From Neoarius graeffei (lineage: Eukaryota; Chordata; Actinopteri; Siluriformes; Ariidae), in assembly GCF_027579695.1 (NCBI RefSeq), contig NC_083590.1:14685656-14749655 (forward strand): 64,000 nucleotides of DNA, given 5' to 3'. The notes under the pieces were generated by a model. The model worked only from the letters and a program-made list of their open reading frames with translations, was not told the DNA's origin and did no database searches. Numbering within the stretch: the first letter of the stretch is position 1; every line of letters begins with the position of its first letter. The translations under genes and the position numbers were made by a program. Positions 11,728 through 24,127 of this stretch are shown piece by piece.

Positions 11728-12072
11728 GGTACAGTGGTGTAGTGGTAAGCATTGTCACCTCACAGCAAGAAGGCTCTAGGTTCGAGCCCAGCAGCTGACA
11801 GGGGCCTTTCTGTGTGGAGTTTGCATGTTCTCCCCATGGCTGCATGGGTTTCCTCTGGGTGCTCTGGTTTCCCCCTGAAGTTAGGTTAACATGGGGTGGC
11901 CTTGGGCTGAAGTTCCTTTGAGCAAGATACCGAACCCCTAACTGCTCCCTGGGTGCTGTAGTATGGCTGCCCGCTGCTGTGGGCGTGTGTTCACTGCTTC
12001 GGATGGGTTAACTGCAGAGGATGAATCTCACTGTGCTTGAATGTGCATGTGACAAATAAAGGTTTCTTCTTC
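11728..12072 (+). repeat. SINE, second subfamily
   Basis: tRNA-like head followed by the alternative 3' half (CCTTTGAGCAAGATACCG, GTGTGTTCACTGCTTCGGAT) and ending GACAAATAAAGGTTTCTTCTTC. The subfamily is the same as at 4252, here in plus orientation. Confidence 0.8.
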
Positions 12073-12154
12073 ATTACATCACCATTAGGTGTACACCTTA
12101 TGTCAACTTCAGCATGTATCTTTCTTTTACCCAGAAAGGCGCATTTTTGAGGTT

Positions 12155-13100
12155 CAGGTTTCCACAATACATGAAACGAGTCTTTAGGAAACTTGTGCAG
12201 AACTCTGCTCTAGATTTTAAAGTGGAAGTACAGTATTGGATACCTCCCTCTGTATTCTTGATACAGCATGATTAAAATCATATTTTTAAACTTTCCACAG
12301 AATGAAACAATAAAGGAGAAATGACCAGATCCAAGGTGGAGAGTAGCAGCATAATCTTCATTTTGGTTTTCTTTGCCACAGCATTATTGTGTTTAATTGT
12401 GAGACTAATGAGAGGTGATTATTTTCTTGGAAGAGCATTCCAATAAAACCTACGGGTGTAGTTCAGCTCTTTAATTCATATTCTGTAAGCATTTTCAGTG
12501 CACGCAAAAATTGTACTAAACTGTCCTTGATACCCTGAACTTTTGTACCAATAGTTTTGTACCATAGGCTAATGGTTAGAGAAGCAGCTTTGGGACTAAA
12601 AGGTTGCTGGTTTGATTCCCTGCGCCAGCAGGAATGGCTGAAGTGCCGTTGAGCAAGGTACTTGACCCCCACTGCTCCCTAGGCCGCTCTGGTTCTTGTT
12701 ATATATGCCGCTCTGGATAAAATCTGTTAAAACCTGTAATGTGTATCTTTATAGCTTTACCTGAAAAGGTAATCCCAGTTTATTTATGTACTTCAAATCA
12801 TTTTTGAAGATGCACCATATTCACATTTCTAGGTGAAAGATACACATTACTTTACAGGTTTTAACAGACGCTCTTATCCAGACCGACATACCGTACAACA
12901 AGAACCAGAGCAGCCTGGGGAGCAGTTGGGGGTCAAGTACCTTGCTCAAGGGCACTTCAAAAATATGATTTTAATCATGCTGTATCAAGAATACAGAGGG
13001 AGGTATCCAATACTGTACTTCCACTTTAAAATCTAGAGCAGAGTTCTGCACAAGTTTCCTAAAGACTCGTTTCATGTATCATGGAAACCTGAACCTCAAA
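12155..13100. repeat. Large imperfect palindrome enclosing two head-to-head SINEs
   Basis: The segment 12155-12290 recurs inverted at about 12958-13100, for example TACAGTATTGGATACCTCCC and its complement. Inside are L2-tailed SINEs in opposite orientation (12555-12735 plus and about 12845-12957 minus), and a short palindrome around TAATGTGTATCTTT. No coding potential. Confidence 0.7.
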
Positions 13101-14007
13101 AATAGCCAAACGTACAGTCAAAAAAGAAGTCACCTGTAAAAGCACCTTTATTGCATCAAAACAATTCCAACGCTGAACGTTTCTGGACCACACAGAACTC
13201 TTAAACTTCCACCAGTAATTTTTAAACTTTGTCTCTCTACAAGGGACCAACCCTAGAGCCACCCCAAAACAAAAAGCCAGCTCCTATTAAAGTCACTATG
13301 AAAGGACTTTTCTTTGTTTGAACACAGACTTCTGATTGGCTACCCAATGCAGACTTCTCATTGGCTAGAACGTACCTTCTGCTAAATTTGAAATAAAAAC
13401 ACTCGCTTGTAGTTCCCACCATATAATATCTTAAGGTTTTAATGACACAATAGCAATTCTGTGTTTAACACATTAAGTGCTTTTACACTGATAATCAGTG
13501 GTGGAGAAACACAAGATGGTTACATATAAGAGCCTCTGAACATTTGAACTCAAATTATCCCTTGGCTCAGCTTAATGGAGCCTAGTGTCAGAAAACCTTC
13601 AAGTAGAATATTATAAATTCAGGCTAAATGATACAATATAGTTTCTCCACGGTCTTAGAAAAAATTTGTCGCAGACTAATGCAGTTTTCTGTGTCAGGTC
13701 CATAAAATTGGAATCAGAGAGAACTGACTTTCTAAACTATAACAAAAGTACTGACTCTTATCTGCCTCACTTGGGATCACCACTTTATTTGTGGTGAGGC
13801 GGTTTGCATGTCCCAGTGACCCCTAGAGCTTTGTCGGCTGGAGTTTCACACTCCTGGCAGGGTCTCCCATGCCAAACAGGTCGAATGGTAGGGGCCAGAC
13901 TAAGAGTGATCCCCCTACTGCCTTGCGGGTATCATCAGGAAGAGTAAAGGCTAAGGGGTAAATGTGACTAAATCCGGAATGGAGCCCCTAAGGTGGTTGA
14001 ACAGTGT
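13101..14007. other. Intergenic, nothing firmly recognised
   Basis: About 13740-13960 has a repeat-like look (TGGTGAGGCGGTTTGCATG, then a GGGGCCAGACTAAGAGTG stretch), but there is no second copy in this window to confirm that. No gene seen. Confidence 0.4.
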
Positions 14008-14650
14008 ATTGAGGTATTTCACTCACGTGACCAAGTCATGTGATGCTACCATTTTGGACGGCACGGCTCGAATCAGTTTGAATGCGAGGAAGGCGACAAA
14101 CGAAAAACATAAAAGAAAAAGGAGCGAGATGCAGAAAACACCTTCACTATCCAGCGACGTAGGGCATTTACAGGGCGAGCAGAGAGAGAGGTATTTGCAA
14201 AAATTGAGGTTAGCAGGCTTAGAGAACGACGTTTACCTGCTTCCACCAGGATTGTTCACTGACAGCTAAGGTTTGTTCACATTTTCATTTACTTTCGGTC
14301 CTCAGGATAAACAAAATGTTATTAAATGTCATTGAAATAACTTCTTAGTCTGTTGAGACATGGCCCATTATAAGTTTTTCTTTTACTGTATTTACTAGTT
14401 TACTGAGTGCGCTCCAGGGCTGGCCGGGGCTAGCCAGCGCTCCGGGGCTGGCCGGCTCAGTAAACTAGTAAATACAGTAAAGGAAAAACTTGAGACTGAA
14501 AGGTTTTAACAGTCATCCAAATGACTGAACGTAAACGTTGCTACAGCAACATACTAGGTACTATGATGTTGACATTAGCTAGCTTGCCGTCCAAAATGGT
14601 GGACACCGGGGCGTCACGTGACCCTGTGACGTCAGGTGAAATACCTCAAT
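14008..14650. mobile_element. Inverted-repeat element carrying a SWIM-family protein fragment
   Basis: Inverted termini ATTGAGGTATTTCA at 14008 and 14650 continue imperfectly inward (CACGTGAC, then CCATTTTGGACGGCA in both arms). A GC-rich hairpin lies inside: arms 14370-14406 and 14454-14494 pair TTTACTGTATTTACTAGTTT. The left half encodes the fragment listed at 14129-14269. I could not establish a target duplication, so the superfamily is unknown. Confidence 0.65.
14129..14269 (+). pseudogene. Fragment of a SWIM-family, transposon-borne protein
   Basis: The open reading ending at 14269 contains RERYLQKLRLAGLENDVYLL followed by PPGLFTD. It aligns in spacing with QARERYAEKVRFIGNVDPYT of the intact SWIM ORF at 56672 and with FRYIQKIAMCDPYSLG at 61.2 kb. 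Only the N-terminal part of that domain is present; the SWIM cysteines are absent. The relation is my alignment by eye of a short region. Confidence 0.45.
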
Positions 14651-16364
14651 TACATTGCATTCCGGCAACTCCTGCAGCTGCAGATACCAAATTGTATTGG
14701 TTCATCCCTTCCTTTGGGTTATACCAGCAACACTGAGAAGGCAGTCTTGACATCTGGGCAGCCCAAGGCTTCCATATCCTTCCTCCCAGGCGTTGTAGTG
14801 ACTGTCACTCTAGAGTTGGCCTTTTTAGCCACTCTAGAACATGCTAGTGCTGCACCATCATCTCTTGAGATGGACGGATGCCGATTGACTCTTGGAACAC
14901 AGAGCCTGGTACAAAGATAACTGTGGCGAGAGAAACGGTATCCTAACACATTCTGAAGCTCTAAACAGTAATCTTGAGGTATAAAATACATCCTACACAC
15001 GTTGATCAGTAACACGTACTGTTAACGGAGATTAAAATATAACTTTAACTGGATAAAAAGTATGATGCATCATTCACTCATTCATAAATTAAAAACTGTA
15101 ATTGTTAGCAAACTGCTGCTGTATAAAAGGAATAAAACATCAGGATATGCTGTTCAAGGAACATAATAATGATTTTCCTACAACATCCTGATATTGAGGG
15201 TCTTTACTGAGGGAAAGACAGCATAATGGTTTTGTATTCAGAAAGTGTTTAAAGAAGTGCTCCACAGGTAAAATAAAGACTGCATCTTCTCCTGGCTGAC
15301 TGAAAAATATTTGATCTAAAGCAAAAACACAGTCAGTCAATGTTTGCTGTATATTACAGTAGGACAGACAGGTCTGTATAAAACCATTACACTTTGTGTC
15401 ACCGAACTACGTTACAGAACAGCAGATCGTGCTCTGATGCTTTGGAGACGCTCCGGTTTCTTCTAAGTGAGTGAGGAGACCCTTCCCGTATCCTGACTGA
15501 TGCACTGATCAGCTTACACACATTTCTCACACTCAACTTTCACTTCTGTTTATTACAAACCAGGTCACATACTGTACACATGATACGCATCTTCTACATG
15601 TCTGGGTCATACTGTTTCATTTTTTGTTTTTTAAAATAAAAAATAGACATTAATCATGCACATTTTCTTTACTTCAAAAATAATTCCTTCCTCATTATTT
15701 ATTGGTAAATATAAAAAAAATATGTTGTGACACAAATACACTCGACAATTAAGCATTAAAAAAAATTATAAAATAATAACTACTATTATTATTAGAAAGA
15801 AGACACAGACATGAAACCCAAAAAAAAAAAAAAACACCCCCCACACACACACACAAATAAAATACAACTTCTAAAAATACAGTAATGGAATTCAGTTTTG
15901 ATTTTACTTCTCGTAACTTACAATCGAAAGGAGCTGAGCTTTTAGTGGTGTAGGGACGGACGATACTGAAAAAAGTATATCGTGATACTTTACTTATGAG
16001 ACGTTTTAAACTCCGCCCACACATTCTTTCCCACATTCTCCCCCCACCCCCATTTCCCTCCCAATTTGGTCACCCACCAGCCAATTGTCCCCCATCATGT
16101 GATGGCTACAGCATGTTTCCTCTGAGACACATGAAGGCAGCTAACTAAAAAGAAGGAGCTACATTTTTAGATTTCTATTTGTGTAGCGCGTTTAATTTAA
16201 AAAAAAAAAAAAAAAGGGGGGGGGGTTTCTTTCACTTACCTTGAATTTAATTGATCAGCCAAATCACGTTCCCTGTCTGAAAGGTTCGCTTCTTTATTTT
16301 TACACTGACGCCATGAGGTGAATTTCACCAAGTATGGGAAGCTTAGAGCTGATAGCTACAAGCT
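14651..16364. other. Intergenic, nothing recognised
   Basis: Homopolymer runs (A at about 15820, A then G at about 16198-16227) and AT-rich sequence. No supported gene. Confidence 0.5.
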
Positions 16365-16960
16365 TTTATTCTCTCCACATTCACTGGATATGAGCAATCG
16401 AGTGCTCGGATTGGCTACTCTACTACTAGGACATCAGCTCATATACCGTGAGTAGAGAAAAACAAAATGGCGGAGCATGTTGCTGAACCATCCGAGGATG
16501 AAATAAAAACTACTTGAAAACAAAACTCCCAAAAATTTATCATCAAGTATTTAAAAGAAACAGAAAAAGCTAAAAGAAGATAGCTTATTTCCTCCCATAT
16601 CTCCTGTTCCACACTCCAGCCCAGTAATGCACCTTTAAATTGGTTTGCCAACCCCCAAAAAATACAACAAAATATGGAATAAAACTATTTGATGGTAAGA
16701 ATGTATCTTTTTTTTATTTTTCAAGAATTATTGCATTTTTCACAAATTGCTCCTGTCATTTCGCCAGTTTGTTTACATTCTAAGCGGAAATTATTTTGTT
16801 GGACGTTTTGTATAAAGTTTTATTTATCGAATTTGCAAAAAAATAAAAATGCTCTGTTTCTCAAAATCCAGTGAATGTGGATAGAATAAAACAGTTATTC
16901 CACTCAATCTCGTCGTACGTGGATTACAGACATGTACAACTCGATTTCGTGGAATAACTG
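16365..16960. mobile_element. Non-autonomous DNA transposon (MITE), copy 1
   Basis: The ends are inverted: CACATTCACTGGATATGAGC at the left and its near complement (AAAATCCAGTGAATGTGG) near 16861-16880. A direct copy lies at 51738-52415 in a mast1 intron. A mirrored AATAAA at 16819-16824 lies downstream of atg4d in its transcription direction. No transposase is encoded. Confidence 0.7.
16819..16824 (-). terminator. Possible atg4d polyadenylation signal inside a MITE
   Basis: The nearest AATAAA I see on the minus strand below the atg4d stop, about 550 bp downstream, lies inside the MITE at 16365-16960. This is a motif match only. Confidence 0.2.
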
Positions 16961-17104
16961 TTACACTAGGAAGCAAACAAACAGTCTCTAGCTGATAGTT
17001 TCTCATCAACAGTTGCTGGTTGATGACTGTATGCCAACTTTACAATCTAAATGTTGGTTCTTAACCCTGGGGTAGAGATTGACGTGTACAAACCTGATCA
17101 GAAG

Positions 17105-17300
17105 TGCATTTAAATTACAGGCATTTAGCAGACACTCTTACATCCAGCGCGACGTACAACACACCCAGAGCAGCCTGGGGAGCAGTGGAGGGGGTTAGAT
17201 ACCTTATTCAAAGGCACTTCAGCCATTCCTGCTCGTCCAGGGAATCAACCTGGTGACCTTTCGTTCCCAAAGCTGTTTCTCTAACAATGAGGCGTCATGG
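17105..17300 (-). repeat. tRNA-derived SINE with L2-like tail
   Basis: Minus-strand copy of the family seen at 8985: GGCATTTAGCAGACACTCTT tail, AGCAGCCTGGGGAGCAG body and a tRNA-like head near 17270-17300. It lies about 70 bp downstream of the atg4d stop codon, so it is probably in the 3' UTR. Confidence 0.65.
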
Positions 17301-17371
17301 TTCGATTTAACTAATCAGCCTGATTTCAGGAACTTATCCGCGAACAGATGTTACCACGACCGAGGAAGTGT

Positions 17372-17548
17372 TCACAGCAGCACAAACTCGTCCATGCTCC
17401 CTCCCTTACTTCTTCTTCGTCTCTCCTTGTCTTTGAGTGGGACGTGCACCTCTGGGTCAAAGGTCAAATCCAGCTGCTCATGCTGGTCCCGCCCACTGCC
17501 CTCGACGAAGGTGAAGATGGGATACATGTCTGTGGACGAGCTCAGAGC
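17372..17548 (-). CDS. atg4d: atg4d coding exon 10, stop codon
   Basis: Encodes [18 protein letters not shown], a charged tail ([12 protein letters not shown]) and MDEFVLL before TGA. Acceptor CCCCCAG. Confidence 0.9.
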   Translation of the reverse strand, partial: ALSSSTDMYPIFTFVEGSGRDQHEQLDLTFDPEVHVPLKDKERRRRSKGGSMDEFVLL

Positions 17549-20500
17549 CTGGGGGAAGAAACGGAGGCGTGAAGGAGCAGAAGGAGACTGCAGGGAGGAT
17601 CGGAGTCGACCCCATCCCCTAAAGCTAACAGAGTAAAGCAGTGATCCGAAAGGGACTCCAGGAGAGTGTGGATGAGCGTGTGTTCACAGTACTGAGCCAC
17701 TGTGGAGGAGCTCTGAAGCAGAATTAATGATTATACACTACCGTTCAAAAGTTTGGGGTCACTTTGAAATGTCCTTATTTTTGAAAGAAAAGCACTGTTC
17801 TTTTCAATGAAGATCGCTTTAAACTAATCAGAAATCCACTCTATACATTGCTAATGTGGTAAATGACTATTCTAGCTGCAAATGTCTGGTTTTTGGTGCA
17901 ATATCTCCATAGGTGTATAGAGGCCCATTTCCAGCAACTCTCACTCCAGTGTTCTAATGGTACAATGTGTTTGCTCATTGCCTCAGAAGGCTAATGGAGG
18001 ATTAGAAAACCCTTGTACAATCATGTTAGCACAGCTGAAAACAGTTTAGCTCTTTAGAGAAGCTATAAAACTGACCTTCCTTTGAGCAGATTGAGTTTCT
18101 GGAGCATCACATTTGTGGGGTCGATTAAATGCTCAAAATGGCCAGAAAAATGTCTCGACTATATTTTCTATTCATTTTACAACTTATGGTGGTAAATAAA
18201 AGTGTGACTTTTCATGGAAAACACAAAATTGTCTGGGTGACCCCAAACTTTTGAATGGTAGTGTATGAAGCGGACTTTTGAACTAAATATAGTTGCAGGA
18301 GTGGCACTTTTTTAGGCGAAGTGCGTGGAGTGAAAAGGTGACATTTGTCTTTTGTGTGTGTGTGTGTGTGTGTGTGTGCGCTCTGTTACCATGGTGATGT
18401 CAGAGCGGAGCATATCAAAGTCCCTCCTGCTCTTCACGTAGAAACCCAGAGTGCAGCTGGGGTCCATGCGGTTAAATGGCAGCTTCCTCGCTGTCTTACA
18501 GTGAAATGACTGCAAACACACGGTAACCATAACAACACTCGCTAGTAACGGCTAACTCACCAGCCTCGCTTTCTCCGGAGATTAGATTTATTATTCTGAG
18601 TACTGCAGATAAAAAATAAAAAATAAAAAAATAATTTCCACCAACACTGCCCTTTGTTTGTCACACTTGCTCCCTGATTGGTTGGGAAGTAAGAAAGACC
18701 TTGACATCAAGCATTAGAATATTAGGCCACACCCACCAGGCAGTTCTCAAATTTCAGCATTTAAACGACGTTTGATCACTTATCAATTCAGATCTGTTTG
18801 AAATACACTGTTTTTAAAAAGGATTAAAAAAAAAAAAAAAAACAGAGTTTCAGATTCAGTTCTTGTGCATACTGGAAGTAAAATGGAAGGGATGAAGCGT
18901 TTCCAAACCTCTAAGGGGAAGTTGGACTGACGGACATCGACAGCAGCCCGACAGAAATGAGGATCCAAATACAGCAGCTGATCTTCTGTATAGAGAGGGA
19001 GAGAGAACACAAACATGTATGTATTATACACACAGCTCTCTATGATCACGTGACCATCATGAAGATCCATTTTTCCCTGATAAGAAGTCGCTCCAGACTA
19101 TAAACTGTAAGGGCCTGGTACCACAACACCGATAAAGCCAGTATCTCACTGGGCTGCGACAGCTTGCAACAAATTGCAAACGTCATTCGCGAGAGAGTTT
19201 CAAAAAAGTGTCTTGAAACATTCGCAGGGCTTCTCAATTTCCTCGCATGAGTCGCAAAGTGTCGCTCCTTCGTCGCTGAAATTTTGAACATGTTCAAAAA
19301 ATTAGCGCGACAAAATTTCTCTCAAAATTATAGCCGCAAATGCATCGCTGGTGTCACAAAGCCAGGAAGTGCGAGTGTATCTCACTGGGCTGCAACAGCC
19401 TGCGACTAGTTGGAGACATAACAATTGCGATAAAATATGCGAATTTTCACTTGGAATCACACCAAATTGATATTCGCATATTTTATCGCAATTGTTGGGT
19501 CTCCAACTAGTCGCAGCCCAGTGAGATACTACCTTAACTAGAATTCGGAGTGTCCCTCGGCATGAATTTAGTTCCAAAACACCACAACTATAAATGGCCA
19601 CTATAATATCGCCTGGTCCTGACACTCTGGGAAATGAACACATACAACTTAGGAATAGTCAGGGAAGTTTATTCCAAGTAGTAGCACATTATTCCGGGTC
19701 ATACTGTACAGCTCAGACTCCAAAACAACCCATGCACACACTCCGGTGGTTGATAAAATACAGCTAGGTCACGGATTATAGAAATGTAATAAAAGGATAC
19801 AAAATACGGAGTGGTTATGGATTTTAATACGGATGCTAGTAATTTACGGATTGGTCACAGACGTTCCAGTATATTACAGATTGGTTACTGATTTCATATG
19901 GATGATGCATCACGGATAAAACATTAAGAACAAGTCTAAAACAAATGTTTGCACTGTCGAAGTTCATAATTAAAATCTCTTACCTGCATTTAGATGTTTA
20001 CTTTATTAATTTACTATTGATAATTCACAGAAAATCACATATCCGTGAATAAAAGCTCTGTGCTTGGTATTATATATTGCTTTATTTTCCATGAATCCGT
20101 ATTCCGTGACTTTATGATGCAACAAGGATGTACAAAGATGTTCAGGAAAAACAGCACGTGCTCAGACAACGTCACATGTGAACAATGACCTGATTGGTCA
20201 AATGTTCTATCAGCGCAGGTCCAGGCCTGGAAAAATGGCACCGATACGGATAAACCCAGGCCTGGGCTATAAGGATCGTTATCGGTCTGGTGTGAGCACT
20301 GACCACATAAACTGCAGGGGACTGATTTATTTATAGTTATTGTGAAACCGGACCTTAATTTAACTCCATTTAGAGAGGGGGGGAAAAAAAAAACAAGCAA
20401 CAAGCAATTTTATCTTCTATTTTTAGACATGTTTACTTCTTCTCTGATTCAGGAGCTTTGTAGCAAATTTGAATTTCCCTCCAGGGATAAAGTAATCCTG

Positions 20501-23500
20501 AAGAAGCAATAACATGGGACAGGATTCACTTCAGCACCCTCTGCTGGTGAAGCCCATTTTTTTCATCCTGTTCATCTTATACCCTGTCCACACTAGGGAT
20601 TTTGTACCGATTCAATACTACTTTCATAGCGCAACACCTGTCCACACCAGCAACTATACAGGTACTGTAGCGGTATAACTGTATTGGTACGAAACCCACA
20701 AATGTATGGGTTTCGTACCGGTACAGTATCGGTACTGTAGCGCTTCGCTGTAGTGTGGACAGATGAAGCGGTTCTGTATCGATACAAATATAATGCGCAT
20801 GCGCAATGAACCATTCCTACGTCTTCCGGGTTATTCATACAATACAATACGCATGTGCTTTCCAGCTGTAAAATGGCTCAAAACTCGCGTTTTATACGAT
20901 TCGACTGAATAAATGACCACCAGAAATACAGACTGTACATTGACAACAAAAAGCACACACACGTTTCATCCGCCATATTCTCGGAAGGAAGTTACTCGGT
21001 AACCAGGGAAACATTTCGCGCACGCGCATTTCAACTACCGTGAAAGAAAACCGCAAACATTTCTCGCTAGTGTGGACAGATGCGCTAAACTGTACCGGTA
21101 TACTTTGTATCGATACAGTTCTACCACTATCGTACCGGTATATATGTGAACACAGCATTACTGTCACTCAGCACTGGAGTCCTGATCGTCACGTGTCCGT
21201 CAAACCTGAAAAGATCCGTCCCAAAATCAGACACATGGGAGGTCTCACTCACCCTGAAACCCGACGAAATACAGCGAGTGCTTCGGCTTTCCTCCGATTA
21301 TTCCCACACAGCACTTCAGCTGAAGCAGTCTCTAAAGGATAGAGCAAAGAAAACATCAGCAACAGCGTGCGAGTGTGTGAGCGTGAGCACGAGTGAGCGC
21401 ACGTGTGTGTGTCCATACCTTCACATACGGGATGTACGCGGGGTTGAGTGTCTCCCCGCCAAGTCTCACAGGCACCAGGATAATAACAGGGCGAAATCTC
21501 ACTGGGAGCTCACGCGGACATTCTCCACACAGTCTGATCACATCCCTCACATACACTACACACACAGTTAACATTTCATTACTGGCCCACAGCAGTCATC
21601 ACACACATGAACTCTACTGATTATTTAAAAAGTGCTGACTGCAAAGTCATCTGAAATTTAAAAAAAAATAAAATAAAAAAAAATGAAATAAAAATGGGCG
21701 GCACAGTGGTGTAGTGGTTAGCACTGTCGCCTCACAGCAAGAAGGTCCTGGGTTCGAGCCCCTGGGTTCGAGCCCCGGGGCCGGCGAAGGCCTCTCTGTG
21801 TGGAGTTTGCATGTTCTCCCCGTGTCCGTGTGGGTTTCCTCCGGGTGCTCCGGTTTCCCCCACAGTCCAAAGACATGCAGGTTAGGTTAACTGGTGACTC
21901 TAAATTGACCGTAGGTGTGAATGTGAGTGTGAATGGTTGTCTGTGTCTATGTGTCAGCCCTGTGATGACCTGGCGACTTGTCCAGGGTGTACCCCGCCTT
22001 TCGCCCGTAGTCAGCTGGGATAGGCTCCAGCTTGCCTGCGACCCTGTAGAAGGATAAAGTGGCTAGAGATAATGAATGAATGAATAAAATAAAAAATTGT
22101 GCATGGTATTTTCCTCTGTCTCGCAAGAATATAATGCGGACGAATGGGATGTGATCACTCTGATGTCCTGAGAGTCGCTTTTCTCCGTTTTGGGACTGTT
22201 CTCCTCCCTCTTGAGGTAAACAGTACGGCCCTACGGAAACAGGAAACGGCCGAACGCAAGGAGCTTGGACTAATTAGCATAACTATGGAACTGCATCACA
22301 CCAAGATGGTGACGCCACCAAGAAAACATCGTGACTCTGCATCGACCTCGGAGAGTTCCGAGTCGCAGGGATGTAATTTGTGGTCGACGTTCGCGAATAG
22401 ATCCGTGAAACAAACAAAAAAAAATAACGAATACTTATATATTTTCTCTGAGACTGCTTTTGTGTTCTTGTTTCTTTCTCTGTAAGATCAAAACATTAGG
22501 TGTGTAATAACTCCATCCTCGCTACCGTGGAGTCGAACCCATGCACTCTAAGGCTAAGATAGCTAAGCGCTAGCTAGAATGATTTAGTTATCTGTCCAGA
22601 AAAATGACACGTTAAAATAACCTTGCTCTGTCTGGCAGTTGCACTCACTCGGCAGGCTTTCCTTTTCTTTTCTGAGCCGAGTCCGCCATGTTTGACTTGT
22701 TTTGGTTAAAAGTAGTTTGGTTCAGACACGCACCACGGTGGTCACGTGATATTGTTGCTCATTTTCTTCGGCGATCTCCAGAATCGTAAAACGCGGGATG
22801 CTTTTTATCTCAGCAAAACATTTACACACAGGATACATGGTGTGGGTGTGTGTCAGCAAAACATCTCGAAACTCCAACAGCAATAGAGAGAGAACATTTT
22901 ACCCAGAATTCAACTTTGCAGTCAGAACCTTTAAAGAATAAAACACCAGGTGCTGTGCAGTTACAGGAACGTAATCATCGATGTGAGCGGAGTGACTGAG
23001 TGGTGTTCCTGTTTTCTGCTGTACGAGTCGCTGTGAATGAGCGGTTACTATGGAAACAATAACTTGAGAGATGAGAACGAGTGTCCGTGCTGCTGTTATG
23101 AAAAATTAATCAACACCTTCTGACCAATCAGGATCCAGAACTCAACAGTGCAGCGGTACAAAAGGTTTGTGTTTGTTTTTTCTTTAAAATCACTACTAGC
23201 TGGCTTTATGCAACTTTATATATGTCAGAAAAAAATGTTATTTGTTTTCTGAAGAAGCGAGCAGTGTCAAGATTTTTTATTTTATTTAAACTCACCAGTG
23301 CAGTCCTGCGCGACGTACACAGCCAGGTCACGCAGTTCAGATGCCGCGACTGCTTTACTACAAACACACACACACGTGAAAATAACAGCTTTCCAGAAGA
23401 GTAAAGAACGCTGCTCATTGCTCTTGCCAGTGTCTTACCGCAGCATGTGTGCGGCGACAGAGGGGCCGTACCAGTCACCTGCCCGTTGCCCTGACGACTG

Positions 23501-24068
23501 CCCCGCCCCCACCAGCTGATGCAGGCTGAAAGGAGCGGATGGCGTGTCTCCAAACCACGCCACCAGACGTCGGTGTCTGCTCTCCTGCCCATCCTCATCC
23601 ACCTCCAGTATGGCACCCTCGCTCCGCCTCCTCTGCTCCACCCTCCGGCTCCGCCCCAATCCCAGCCCAAGCGGCCGAGAGGATCCGAGCTCCAAGTCGT
23701 CTCTGGTCTGATGATGAGCTCCAGTCCACGTCCAGCCTGAAGCAGGAGGGAGGGAGGGAGGGAGTGAGTGAGTGAGTGAGTGAGCGAGCGAGCGAGCGAG
23801 TGAGCGAGTGAGTGAGCGAGTGAGCGTGAGAGAGAGAGAGAGTGTGTGTGTGTATATATACCTGCAGGTAACGTGTGTCGCACTAATGCCTGTGCGAGCA
23901 GCATCTGGGCCGAGCGCACGGTGCAGCCCCACCCACTGTCTGAGGTCAGAGACGTTCCCTGCAGCGAGGAGAAACCTCTCCTGTACGTCATCCAGAACAG
24001 AGACGAGAACGCACAGCGGAACAGCTGCCTCTCACCTGCGCACACACTTGTCAAAGGTGCTGTCTGCC

Positions 24069-24127
<59 letters not shown>

